From: Nodosilinea sp. FACHB-131 | GTDB lineage: Bacteria > Cyanobacteriota > Cyanobacteriia > Phormidesmidales > Phormidesmidaceae | Direction of reading: 5' to 3' | Length of the DNA: 64,000 nt | Assembly: GCF_014695395.1 (NCBI RefSeq) | Contig: NZ_JACJOF010000038.1 | Coordinates: 1 to 64,000 of the forward strand | Shown here: piece by piece, positions 9,847-17,746 of the stretch | Layout of the letters: every line of letters begins with the position of its first letter | Position numbering within the stretch: the stretch's first letter is position 1 | Program-made: the position numbers and the translations under genes | Notes under the pieces: model-generated | What the model saw: only the letters and a program-made list of their open reading frames with translations | Told to the model about the DNA's origin: nothing | Database searches by the model: none

Positions 9847-11454
9847 GTGTCAGACGCCAAACCCTCTCGATCGCTGGCTAATATTGCCGGCATTGTGGCT
9901 GTGGCCACCATCCTTAGCAAGTTTGTGGGGTTGTTTCGTCAGCAGGCGATCGGGGCGGCTTTTGCGGTGGGGTCGGTGGCCGATGCCTACAGCTTTGCCT
10001 ACATCATCCCCGGCTTTTTGCTGATTTTGCTGGGGGGCATCAACGGGCCGTTTCACAGTGCGATCGTCAGTGTCGTGGCGCGGCAGCAAGACCGCAAAGA
10101 CACCGCTGCCCTGCTCGAAGCCGTCAATACGCTGGTCGGGCTGATTTTAATTGGCCTCTCGCTGCTGCTGATTCTACTGGCTGGGCCAATTATCAACACC
10201 ATTGCCCCTGGCCTGGCCCAAAACGACCTGGTAGCTAGAGATATGGCGGTGTTGCAGCTCCGCATCATGGCACCCATGGCCCTGCTGGCCGGGTTGATCG
10301 GCACTGGCTTTGGGGCGCTCAACGCCGACAACCAGTTTTGGCTGCCGTCGATTAGCCCAATTTTCTCTAGCGGGGCGGTGCTAGTGGGGTTGGGGCTGCT
10401 CTACGGGGCGATCGGCAGCGACGTGACTAGCCCAGAGTTTTTTATGGTGGGTAGCGCGGTGCTAGCGGGCAGCACGCTGGGTGGAGCCGTGTTGCAATGG
10501 CTCGTGCAGCTCCCGGCTCTGTGGAAGTCTGGTTTAGGGCGGCCCAAGCTGCGCTTTGACTGGTCGATGCCCGAGGTGCAAGAGGTAATGCGGGTGCTGC
10601 TGCCCGCTACGCTGTCTTCAGGAATGCTGCAAATCAACTTGTTTACCAACCTCTTTTTTGCTTCGTTTATTCCCGGTACGGCAGCGGCGCTGAGCTATGC
10701 AAACTTGCTTGTGCAAACGCCGCTGGGCATTATCTCCAACGTGATTTTGGTGCCGTTCTTGCCCATGTTTGCCCGCTTGGCTGACCCGGCAGACTGGCCC
10801 GAACTCAAGCTCCGCATTCGCCAAAGCCTGCTGTTTACGGCGTTGACTATGCTGCCTTTGGGGGCGATGTTTGTGGTGCTGGCCCTGCCCATGGTGCGGG
10901 TGATCTATGAACGGGGCGCTTTTGACCAAGAGGCGTCCAATCTGGTGACGTCGCTCTTGATGGTCTACGGCATTGGCATGTTTGTCTACCTGGCTCGCGA
11001 TGTGCTGGTGCGGGTATTTTATGCTCTGGGCGATGGGCAGACGCCCTTCCGTATTAGCCTGATCAACATTGGTCTGAATGTGGTGATGGCATTTTGGTTC
11101 ATCCGCTGGCTGGGGGCACCAGGGCTGGTGTTGGCCACCGTGGGGGTGAATGTGTTTTCGACCCTGGCGCTGACGGTGATTTTGCACCGGCGACTGCGGG
11201 GGCTGCCGCTGCGGGAATGGGGAGGCGCGATCGCCCTTCTCACCCTACTCAGCTTCATCTCTGGTACCGCTGCCTGGGGCACCCTCCAATGGCTAGAAAC
11301 CTGGCTTGGCACCCAGGGTATCGGCGTGCTGCTGCTGCAACTACTGATTCCCGGCGGGGTAGGGCTGCTGATCTTCATCGTTGGCGCATTTCTGCTGCCC
11401 ATACCTGAGACAAAGCAGCTCGCCGCCCGAATCCAAGAGCGGGTAAGGCGGTAG
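9847..11454 (+). CDS. murJ: Lipid II flippase MurJ
   Basis: A MATE/MOP-like membrane protein with about 14 hydrophobic helices. It opens SRSLANIAGIVAVATILSKFVGLFRQ, the MurJ/MviN start, and later has QINLFTNLFFASFIPGTAAALSYA and VRVFYALGDGQTPFRISL, both family signatures. It flips lipid-linked peptidoglycan precursor across the cytoplasmic membrane. I favour the GTG giving MSDAKPSRSL (535 residues, with GAGG four bases upstream). An in-frame ATG at 9793 would add an uncharacteristic 18 residues. No gene is coupled to it. Confidence 0.93.
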   Translation: MSDAKPSRSLANIAGIVAVATILSKFVGLFRQQAIGAAFAVGSVADAYSFAYIIPGFLLILLGGINGPFHSAIVSVVARQQDRKDTAALLEAVNTLVGLILIGLSLLLILLAGPIINTIAPGLAQNDLVARDMAVLQLRIMAPMALLAGLIGTGFGALNADNQFWLPSISPIFSSGAVLVGLGLLYGAIGSDVTSPEFFMVGSAVLAGSTLGGAVLQWLVQLPALWKSGLGRPKLRFDWSMPEVQEVMRVLLPATLSSGMLQINLFTNLFFASFIPGTAAALSYANLLVQTPLGIISNVILVPFLPMFARLADPADWPELKLRIRQSLLFTALTMLPLGAMFVVLALPMVRVIYERGAFDQEASNLVTSLLMVYGIGMFVYLARDVLVRVFYALGDGQTPFRISLINIGLNVVMAFWFIRWLGAPGLVLATVGVNVFSTLALTVILHRRLRGLPLREWGGAIALLTLLSFISGTAAWGTLQWLETWLGTQGIGVLLLQLLIPGGVGLLIFIVGAFLLPIPETKQLAARIQERVRR

Positions 11455-11512
11455 CAGGCAAAGGTTTGTAACTACGGTCGGATTTAGGCGACTTTTGAAG
11501 AGTAGTTCTAGT

Positions 11513-11530
11513 GGTGGGCCACTGCCCACC
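11513..11530. repeat. Interspersed palindrome, GGTGGGC-N4-GCCCACC
   Basis: Perfect seven-base arms with a CACT loop, flanked by GTG and TTAC as in the copy after psaB. It lies between murJ and the next operon and may act as a weak transcript end. Confidence 0.55.
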
Positions 11531-11673
11531 TTACTGTTCGCGATGGGTGAATTTAAGCAACCATTAAGCTTCTGCTGAACTGGGGTAATCGAGGTTAACC
11601 AGGGAGGGAGTGGCTGGTCTAGCACCTTGACAGCAAAATCCTGGGATTGACGCTCTAATTTTAGAAAAATTTT

Positions 11674-12390
11674 ATGGCGCAGGCGATTCGTCCACTGATT
11701 GAGACTCAATATGCAGAGCAGGTACAGGCCTTTGAGCACTCCCCTTGGTTTCAGCGTCTGGAGCAGGGGCAGGCTTCCCTGCAGGAGTACGATGTCTTTA
11801 TTTTTAATCTCTGTCAGACCCACCTGAAGAGTCCACAAATCTTGGCTTTTCTCTACGCGGTGGCACCGCCGGAGGCCGCGCCCCAGATTAAACACAATCT
11901 GCTCGAAGAATTGGGGCTGGATGAGGTGGCCATCTGCCACCCCGATCTGCTGTATCAACTGGCGACGGCGGCGGGGTTTGATCGCGATCGCCAGACGCAT
12001 CTGGCCCAGGCGGCCCAGGCCCAAATCCGCCAGCTCTGCACCGATCCGCTGCTGTTTGGCACGATGCAGGAACTGGGGCTGTCAGTGCTTCTAGAGGTAA
12101 CCTGCTTTGAGTGGATGCTCTCTCGCCTCGCTGGTCGCATCGGCCAGACATTAGCGGAGCATCGCGGTCTGTCGCCTGCAAGTCTGACCTGGTTTGATCA
12201 CCATTCTGAAGTTGATATTCGTCACGCTGAGGAAGGGTTAGACAGCGTTGAGCAATACCTGGCCTATTACGAGATCGAGGCTGAGGATCTAGAGACCATT
12301 CTCGACATTACTTTCCGCGAGAACATTTTTATCAAGCGATACTTCGCTGACCTGCCCCTGCTTGCTGGCTCTGCCCATGAGAATCGTTGA
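11674..12390 (+). CDS. Haem-oxygenase-like diiron oxidase/oxygenase (HDO, CADD/TenA-like 'iron-containing redox enzyme')
   Basis: A 238-residue all-helical protein. Probable metal ligands match the HDO pattern: Glu79 in HNLLEELG, His89, Glu141 in LLEVTCFE, then His177-x3-Asp181-x2-His184 in HHSEVDIRHAEEG. The H-x3-D-x2-H motif is that of CADD, UndA and related enzymes, which use a nonhaem diiron or iron centre with O2 to oxidise, decarboxylate or cleave small acids or amines. It is the first of five overlapping or abutting genes. Its last 14 bases overlap the next start, so it is probably translated together with the enolase-superfamily enzyme. Substrate is not predictable from sequence. Confidence 0.85.
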   Translation: MAQAIRPLIETQYAEQVQAFEHSPWFQRLEQGQASLQEYDVFIFNLCQTHLKSPQILAFLYAVAPPEAAPQIKHNLLEELGLDEVAICHPDLLYQLATAAGFDRDRQTHLAQAAQAQIRQLCTDPLLFGTMQELGLSVLLEVTCFEWMLSRLAGRIGQTLAEHRGLSPASLTWFDHHSEVDIRHAEEGLDSVEQYLAYYEIEAEDLETILDITFRENIFIKRYFADLPLLAGSAHENR

Positions 12391-13543
12391 CGCTACCCTG
12401 TTTGCCCTACAAATTCCCTTTGTCGAAGCTTTTGCCCACAGTGTGCGATCGCGCAGCTGCTCAGATTCCATCGTGGTGCGGCTCCGGGCCGAAGACGGCA
12501 CCATCGGCTATGGTGAGGCAGTGGCGCGGCCTTACGTCACCGGGGAGACGGTGGAGGGCTGCTTGCGGTTTATGGAACGCACCCTATGGCCGGCGGTTCA
12601 AGCCACCGACTATTTCCACTGGGCTGGGCAGGATGCGATCGCCTGGCTAGGGTCGTTGGCCCTGCCGATTGAGGATTCTGCCAATGCTGGTACTGGCGTG
12701 GTGGCCTGGAATGCGGCGCGCTGCGGCTTTGAGCTAGCTCTGATCGATTGTCTGCTCAAATCTGCCGGAGTTTCACTGGGAGAACTCTTGCCGCCTCGGC
12801 ACCCGGTAACCTACAGCGGCGTGATCACGGCCAGCAGCATTGAGGGCGCGGTGAAACATGCCAAACGATTCAAGCAGTTTGGCCTGCCCCATATAAAGGT
12901 GAAGATTACCGGAGAGGCGGATCGAGAACGGCTGGCGGCGATTCGCGCGGCGGTGGGGCCAGAGGTGTCATTGCGGGTAGATGGCAATGGGGCCTACTCG
13001 GTGGAAAGTGCGATCGCTACCTGTGAGGCTCTAGCAGAATTCCAAATCGACAGCGCCGAGCAAATGATTCCGCGCGGCGATCCCCAAGATTTAGCGATGG
13101 TGCAGGCAGCATCAGCCGTTCCTCAAATGGCTGATGAGTCGTTGATTACCCTAGCGGATGCCGAGGCGCTGATCGAGGCTAAGGCCTGCCGAGGCTTTAA
13201 TCTGAGGCTGTCGAAATGTGGGGGGCTGGGGACAACTTTGGCGATCGCCGAGCTGTCCCAGGCTGCTGACATTCGGGTACAGGTGGGCTGCCAGGTGGGC
13301 GAGACGGCGATTCTCTCCGCCGCAGGGCGGCACTTGGCGGCCTATTTGCCAGAGATCAGCTTTTGCGAAGGCTCCTACGGCAGCCTGTTGCTGCGGGAAG
13401 ATCTCAGTCGTCGCCCCATTCACTTTGGCCATCAAGGTTTGGCTAAGCCTCTGAAGGGGCCAGGGTTAGGGGTGGAGATTCAGGATGCCCTGCTGGAAAA
13501 ATACGCCCAGCAGACAATTTCACTCTCAGCTAAGGCGGCGTAA
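12377..13543 (+). CDS. Enolase-superfamily enzyme (muconate-lactonizing / dipeptide-epimerase-like)
   Basis: A 388-residue protein with capping domain and TIM barrel. All catalytic elements are present: the KxK base (Lys174, Lys176 in HIKVKI), metal ligands Asp202 (RVDGNG), Glu229 (SAEQM) and Asp253/Glu254 (MADES), and the opposing Lys280 (RLSKCGG). This two-lysine layout is typical of the MLE subgroup, which includes dipeptide epimerases, o-succinylbenzoate synthases and N-acylamino acid racemases. A 1,1-proton transfer on an amino or carboxylic acid derivative is therefore likely. The start MRIVDATLF fits the family better than an ATG five codons upstream. It overlaps the HDO gene by 14 bases, and the GH3 gene begins four bases after its stop. 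Confidence 0.9.
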   Translation: MRIVDATLFALQIPFVEAFAHSVRSRSCSDSIVVRLRAEDGTIGYGEAVARPYVTGETVEGCLRFMERTLWPAVQATDYFHWAGQDAIAWLGSLALPIEDSANAGTGVVAWNAARCGFELALIDCLLKSAGVSLGELLPPRHPVTYSGVITASSIEGAVKHAKRFKQFGLPHIKVKITGEADRERLAAIRAAVGPEVSLRVDGNGAYSVESAIATCEALAEFQIDSAEQMIPRGDPQDLAMVQAASAVPQMADESLITLADAEALIEAKACRGFNLRLSKCGGLGTTLAIAELSQAADIRVQVGCQVGETAILSAAGRHLAAYLPEISFCEGSYGSLLLREDLSRRPIHFGHQGLAKPLKGPGLGVEIQDALLEKYAQQTISLSAKAA

Positions 13544-13547
13544 GACG

Positions 13548-15206
13548 ATGGCCAGACTGTATACCCTCGGCCTCCGCTGGCAGGGGCGAGCCCTGAAACA
13601 CCGGCTAGAGGTTGCCACCCAAGAGCCTGAGCTGGCCCAAACGCGGCTATTGCGCCAGTTGCTCAGCCGCCACGGTGACACCCAGTTTGGCCGCGAGCAT
13701 CAGTTTGATCAGATTCGCACCCCAGTAGATTATCGCCGGGCAGTGCCCATCCGCGACTACGAAGGCTTTCGACCCTACGTGCAGCGGATGATGGCAGGCC
13801 AGGACAAAATTCTGCTGAATGAGCCCGTGCGGATGTTCACCTTGACCAGTGGCACCACTGGGCAGCCCAAATATATTCCCGTCACCGCTAGGGTAGAGCG
13901 GGGCGGGTCACAGCTGATGCGGCAGTGGCTCTACCGCATTCTGCAAGATCACCCCACGTTTTTGAGCCGGGCGGTGGTGGGGATTGTCAGCCCAGCGATC
14001 GAAGGCTACACCCCAGGCGGCATTCCCTACGGCAGCTTGTCAGGGCGAATTTATCAGCAGATCCCGGCTTTAATTCGTCGCACCTATGCCATCCCCTACC
14101 CAGTGTTTGAGATTCCCGACTACGATCGTCGCTACTGGGCTATTGCCCGCTACGCCCTAGCGCGGCAGGTTTCTTTCCTGTGCACGCCCAACCCCAGCAC
14201 CCTCAAGCGGCTGGCCACGGTAATGACGCACCAGGCAGAATCACTGATCCAGGCTATCTATGACGGCACTGGTAGCGAGGGGGGCGAGGGTATTCCAGAT
14301 CAGCGGCCCCAGCCTAAGCGGGCCAAACAGCTAGAACACATCTTCAATACCACCGGGGCATTGCGGCCTCGGGACTGCTGGCCTCACCTAGACCTGTTGG
14401 GCTGCTGGACGGGCGGCTCGGTGGGGGCACAGGCCCGACAACTCACCGCTGACTATGGCTCACTGCCGATTCGCGATCTGGGCTATCTGGCCAGTGAAGC
14501 CCGCATCACCCTGCCCTACCAGAACAATACTCCCGCTGGCCTGTTAGATCTGACCTTGAATGTCTATGAATTCATTCCGGAAGCCTGTGCGGATCAGGTC
14601 GATCCACCGATTTTGCTCAGCCATGAGCTAGAACGGGGGCAGCGCTACCAGATTCTGTTGACCACCCCTGGTGGTCTCTACCGCTATCACATCAACGACG
14701 TGGTGGAGGTGACAGATTTTTATCACCGATCGCCCGTGATTGCCTTTTTACGCAAGGGCCGCGACATGAGTAACCTGACTGGGGAAAAGCTGCATGTCAA
14801 CCATGTGCTGGCTGCGATCGCCGCCCTGCAACACCAGTTTCACCAGCCGGTAGGAGCCTATCGGCTGGTGGCCAATGCCCAAGCCATGCGCTACGAACTG
14901 TACTGGGAAACGTCTGATATTCCCAGTCAGGACTGGATTGAAACTCTGCTGTCAGCCCTAGATGCGGCCCTGGCTGAAAACAACGTTGAGTACGGTCAAA
15001 AACGCGCCTCTCAGCGGCTAAACGCCCCCTGCCTCCACCGTATGAAACCGGGCTGGGCGGAGGCGACCCAGCGCTGGGCTATAGCTCAAGGCCAGCGGGA
15101 AGTACAGTACAAATGGCAGGTTCTCACCCAGCAGCCTCTACCGCTAGATGTCGGGGCGATCGCGCAAACCTATGAGCTGACGCTGCCCTATGCCCATCCC
15201 CACTGA
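13548..15206 (+). CDS. GH3-family acyl-amido synthetase
   Basis: A 552-residue member of the GH3 adenylate-forming family. The ATP-binding loop LTSGTTGQPKYIPVT, the LGCWTGGSVGAQA segment, the GGLYRYHINDVVEV motif and the RKGRDMSNLTGEKL hinge are all intact. GH3 enzymes, best known in plants (JAR1, indoleacetic acid-amido synthetases), adenylate a carboxylic acid and join it to an amino acid. Bacterial members are little studied. The gene lies four bases after the enolase-superfamily gene and overlaps the next membrane-protein gene by 17 bases. This is strong evidence that it acts in one pathway with them, perhaps making an acyl-amino acid or similar amide. Confidence 0.92.
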   Translation: MARLYTLGLRWQGRALKHRLEVATQEPELAQTRLLRQLLSRHGDTQFGREHQFDQIRTPVDYRRAVPIRDYEGFRPYVQRMMAGQDKILLNEPVRMFTLTSGTTGQPKYIPVTARVERGGSQLMRQWLYRILQDHPTFLSRAVVGIVSPAIEGYTPGGIPYGSLSGRIYQQIPALIRRTYAIPYPVFEIPDYDRRYWAIARYALARQVSFLCTPNPSTLKRLATVMTHQAESLIQAIYDGTGSEGGEGIPDQRPQPKRAKQLEHIFNTTGALRPRDCWPHLDLLGCWTGGSVGAQARQLTADYGSLPIRDLGYLASEARITLPYQNNTPAGLLDLTLNVYEFIPEACADQVDPPILLSHELERGQRYQILLTTPGGLYRYHINDVVEVTDFYHRSPVIAFLRKGRDMSNLTGEKLHVNHVLAAIAALQHQFHQPVGAYRLVANAQAMRYELYWETSDIPSQDWIETLLSALDAALAENNVEYGQKRASQRLNAPCLHRMKPGWAEATQRWAIAQGQREVQYKWQVLTQQPLPLDVGAIAQTYELTLPYAHPH

Positions 15207-15666
15207 TGGTCTGCGGCTGTATCGGCTGGGGCCGAGTCGGCATCTGGTGCCCTGGCTGTGGGGGCTGACCCTGCTGTTTTTGCTGCGGGTGTTAGGGCAG
15301 GTGCTGGTGGCCTTTTTTCAGGTGCCCTTTTTGCCCCCTATGGCCCACTGGTATTCGGGCCTGCTTCCCTACCCGCTGCTGTTGCCTAGCCAGTTACTGA
15401 TTTTGGCGCTCCAGGTCAAGATCAATCGTGACCTGGCCCAGGGGCGGGGTTGGTTTCGACGGCCTCACCGCCGCCTTGGTCAAGGCCTACAGTACGCGAG
15501 CTACGGCTACGCCCTGGTGATGGTGATTCGCTACGGCATCACCATGAGTCTTTATCCAGAGCGTCGTTGGCTGGGAGAAGACACAATTCCCATTGTGTTT
15601 CACTGGGTGCTGGCTGCCTATCTCTGGCTCTGGGGCTGGGGCCATCGCCATGGGAGGCAACCATGA
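15190..15666 (+). CDS. Small integral membrane protein of the GH3 operon
   Basis: A 158-residue hydrophobic protein with about four predicted membrane helices (for example LVPWLWGLTLLFLLRVLGQV and IPIVFHWVLAAYLWLWGWG) and short basic loops (FRRPHRRLG). No family is recognised. The start overlaps the GH3 gene by 17 bases and the stop overlaps the next start by four (ATGA), so it is translated with its neighbours. It could be a transporter component, a membrane tether or an accessory for a membrane-associated product. Confidence 0.75.
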   Translation: MPIPTDGLRLYRLGPSRHLVPWLWGLTLLFLLRVLGQVLVAFFQVPFLPPMAHWYSGLLPYPLLLPSQLLILALQVKINRDLAQGRGWFRRPHRRLGQGLQYASYGYALVMVIRYGITMSLYPERRWLGEDTIPIVFHWVLAAYLWLWGWGHRHGRQP

Positions 15667-17504
15667 GTGCAAGGAATTTAGGCGATTCTCCTTCGGAGAG
15701 GTTTCGCCAACGCTTGCGGCTGTTCTCGTACAAGCGGTCCTGGCTGTGGCTGCTGGCGGGGCTAACCGCGCTGCTGCTGTTGGTCATTGGTCGGGGTAGT
15801 GCGATCGCCGCCGCCTGGCTGGGCCACCAGTTAGACTATCCGCCCGCCAGCTATGGCGTCCGTCTAGAACGCCGAGTGACCGTGACTGCTCCCGACGGCA
15901 CGGCGCTGGTCGCCGATGTCTACCATCCCCGTACGACCGCAGCCACACCCACGATTCTGGTCCGCATTCCCTACTCCAAGCAGATTAAACACATTCTGTT
16001 TGCCCGCACCATTGGTCATCTCTGGGCCAGTCACGGTTACACCACGGTAATTCAGGGAACCCGGGGGCGCTACGAGTCGAGCGGCAGCTACGATCCGCCC
16101 TTTCTGAACGAGGCGCAAGATGGCCGCGCTACGCTGCAATGGATCGCCCAGCAGCCTTGGTATGACGGGCACATCGGCATGTGGGGCGGCTCCTACTTTG
16201 GCTATACCCAATGGGTGCTGGCCGACCAGGTCGAGCCGAGGTTGTCAGCCCTGATTCCACAAATTTGCAGCACCGACTTCTATCGTATGTTCTACCCCGG
16301 CGGCGCGTTTTCCCTAGAAAGCGCCCTCTACTGGGCGACTCTCAGCTACGGCTCCCAGGATGTTCCCCTCCCCCCGGATCAGCTACAGCAGGGTTTTGAG
16401 GGGTGGCCTCTGCTAGAGGCCGATGACCGCGCAGTGCAGAATATTCCGTTCTTTGATACCTGGGCCAGCCACACCGATCGCGATCGCTACTGGCAAGCGG
16501 TCGATGGCAGCGATCGCAACCGCCGGCTCCAGGCTCCAGCCCTGCTAATGGCCGGCTGGTACGATCCGTTTCTGCCTACCCAACTGGCCGACTTTGAACA
16601 GATTCGCGCCCATGCGGCCCCCTCGGTTGCCGAAGCCACCCGCTTGGTAATCGGCCCTTGGACTCACGCTAACACTGTCACCTTCCCCGACGGCAGCCGC
16701 CCCCGCAACTACCGCTTCGAAAGCATTGGCCCCAGCCTGCCCTGGTTTGATCAGCAGCTCAAAGGTGCTGCCGAGACGGCCCAGCCCAGCCCGGTGCTGA
16801 TCTACGTCATGGGTCGCAACACCTGGCGCGGAGAATCGACTTGGCCTCTACTCCGCACGCGCTACACGCCCTACTACCTGCACAGCAACGGCCAGGCGAA
16901 TACTCTCAACGGTGACGGCCTCCTCAGTCTGGAGCCGCCGGGGGAGGAAGCCAGCGATCGCTTTATCTACGATCCGCAGCACCCGGTGCCCAGTGCTGGG
17001 GGTACCATGCTCGGACCAAACGCAGGCATTCAGCCCCAAAACACAGTGGAACAGCGGCAAGATGTGCTGGTCTACACCACTCCCCCACTAACCGCAGCGC
17101 TCGAAGTGACGGGGCCCGTGCAGCTGCGGCTCCAGGTTTCCACCACGGCACCCCACACAGATTTCACGGCCAAACTGGTGGATGTCTATCCCGATGGCAC
17201 GGGGTACAACGTTTCTGAAGGGATTCTTCGGCGGAGCTATGACAATGCGATCGGCAACAATACCCTAGCGGAATCTCAGGTACCCACCGAAATTGCGATC
17301 GATCTGTGGCCCACCAGCCAGGTTTTCTTCCCCGGCCATCGCCTTCGACTAGAGGTTTCCAGCAGCAGCTACCCCCGCTTCGATCGCAATCCCAATACGG
17401 GCCGCACAATTCCCACTGAGCGCCAACCAGCCACTGCAACCCAGACGGTTTACCACCACAAAGCTGCCGTCTCCCAGCTGATTTTGCCGATTATTCCCGA
17501 GTAG
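15663..17504 (+). CDS. CocE/NonD family hydrolase (X-Pro dipeptidyl-peptidase-like), membrane-anchored
   Basis: A 613-residue protein. A hydrophobic segment at about 27-50 anchors or exports it, and an alpha/beta-hydrolase domain follows. The nucleophile is Ser177 in MWGGSYFGY, next to GHIG; the acid is Asp in AGWYDPF, and the histidine is in IGPWTHANT. The C-terminal jelly-roll domain (for example VTGPVQLRLQVS and PGHRLRLEVSSS) is the usual CocE-type lid. Family members cleave amides or esters, including cocaine esterase, glutaryl-7-ACA acylase and Xaa-Pro peptidases. The ATGA overlap with the preceding gene makes it the last gene of the five-gene operon, where it may hydrolyse an amide outside the cytoplasm. 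Confidence 0.9.
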   Translation: MSARNLGDSPSERFRQRLRLFSYKRSWLWLLAGLTALLLLVIGRGSAIAAAWLGHQLDYPPASYGVRLERRVTVTAPDGTALVADVYHPRTTAATPTILVRIPYSKQIKHILFARTIGHLWASHGYTTVIQGTRGRYESSGSYDPPFLNEAQDGRATLQWIAQQPWYDGHIGMWGGSYFGYTQWVLADQVEPRLSALIPQICSTDFYRMFYPGGAFSLESALYWATLSYGSQDVPLPPDQLQQGFEGWPLLEADDRAVQNIPFFDTWASHTDRDRYWQAVDGSDRNRRLQAPALLMAGWYDPFLPTQLADFEQIRAHAAPSVAEATRLVIGPWTHANTVTFPDGSRPRNYRFESIGPSLPWFDQQLKGAAETAQPSPVLIYVMGRNTWRGESTWPLLRTRYTPYYLHSNGQANTLNGDGLLSLEPPGEEASDRFIYDPQHPVPSAGGTMLGPNAGIQPQNTVEQRQDVLVYTTPPLTAALEVTGPVQLRLQVSTTAPHTDFTAKLVDVYPDGTGYNVSEGILRRSYDNAIGNNTLAESQVPTEIAIDLWPTSQVFFPGHRLRLEVSSSSYPRFDRNPNTGRTIPTERQPATATQTVYHHKAAVSQLILPIIPE

Positions 17505-17614
17505 GGGCTGCTCTAGCCAATACCGACAGATCTATAACCCCACGTTTGACCTCGGTAATGACAATGTTTTCAGCCCACAGCTTGATGAAGAGGTAAAGAG
17601 GGTAAAAGAGTCTA

Positions 17615-17658
17615 AATTTTGAGTTCTGAATTACGTCTTGAAGCAACAACTCAAAATT
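17615..17658. repeat. Inverted repeat in the gap before the helicase gene
   Basis: Perfect 11-base arms AATTTTGAGTT and AACTCAAAATT with a 22-base spacer, followed by more CAAAA-type simple sequence and a C/T-rich stretch. It may be the 3' end of the five-gene operon or a low-complexity filler; no clean T-run is present. Confidence 0.45.
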
Positions 17659-17746
17659 CAAAACTAAACACTCAAAACTTTCTTCCCCCACCTTCCCCAC
17701 TCCCCTACTCTCGTTATCCTGATACAAAAGTCCGTGGAGAGACCCT

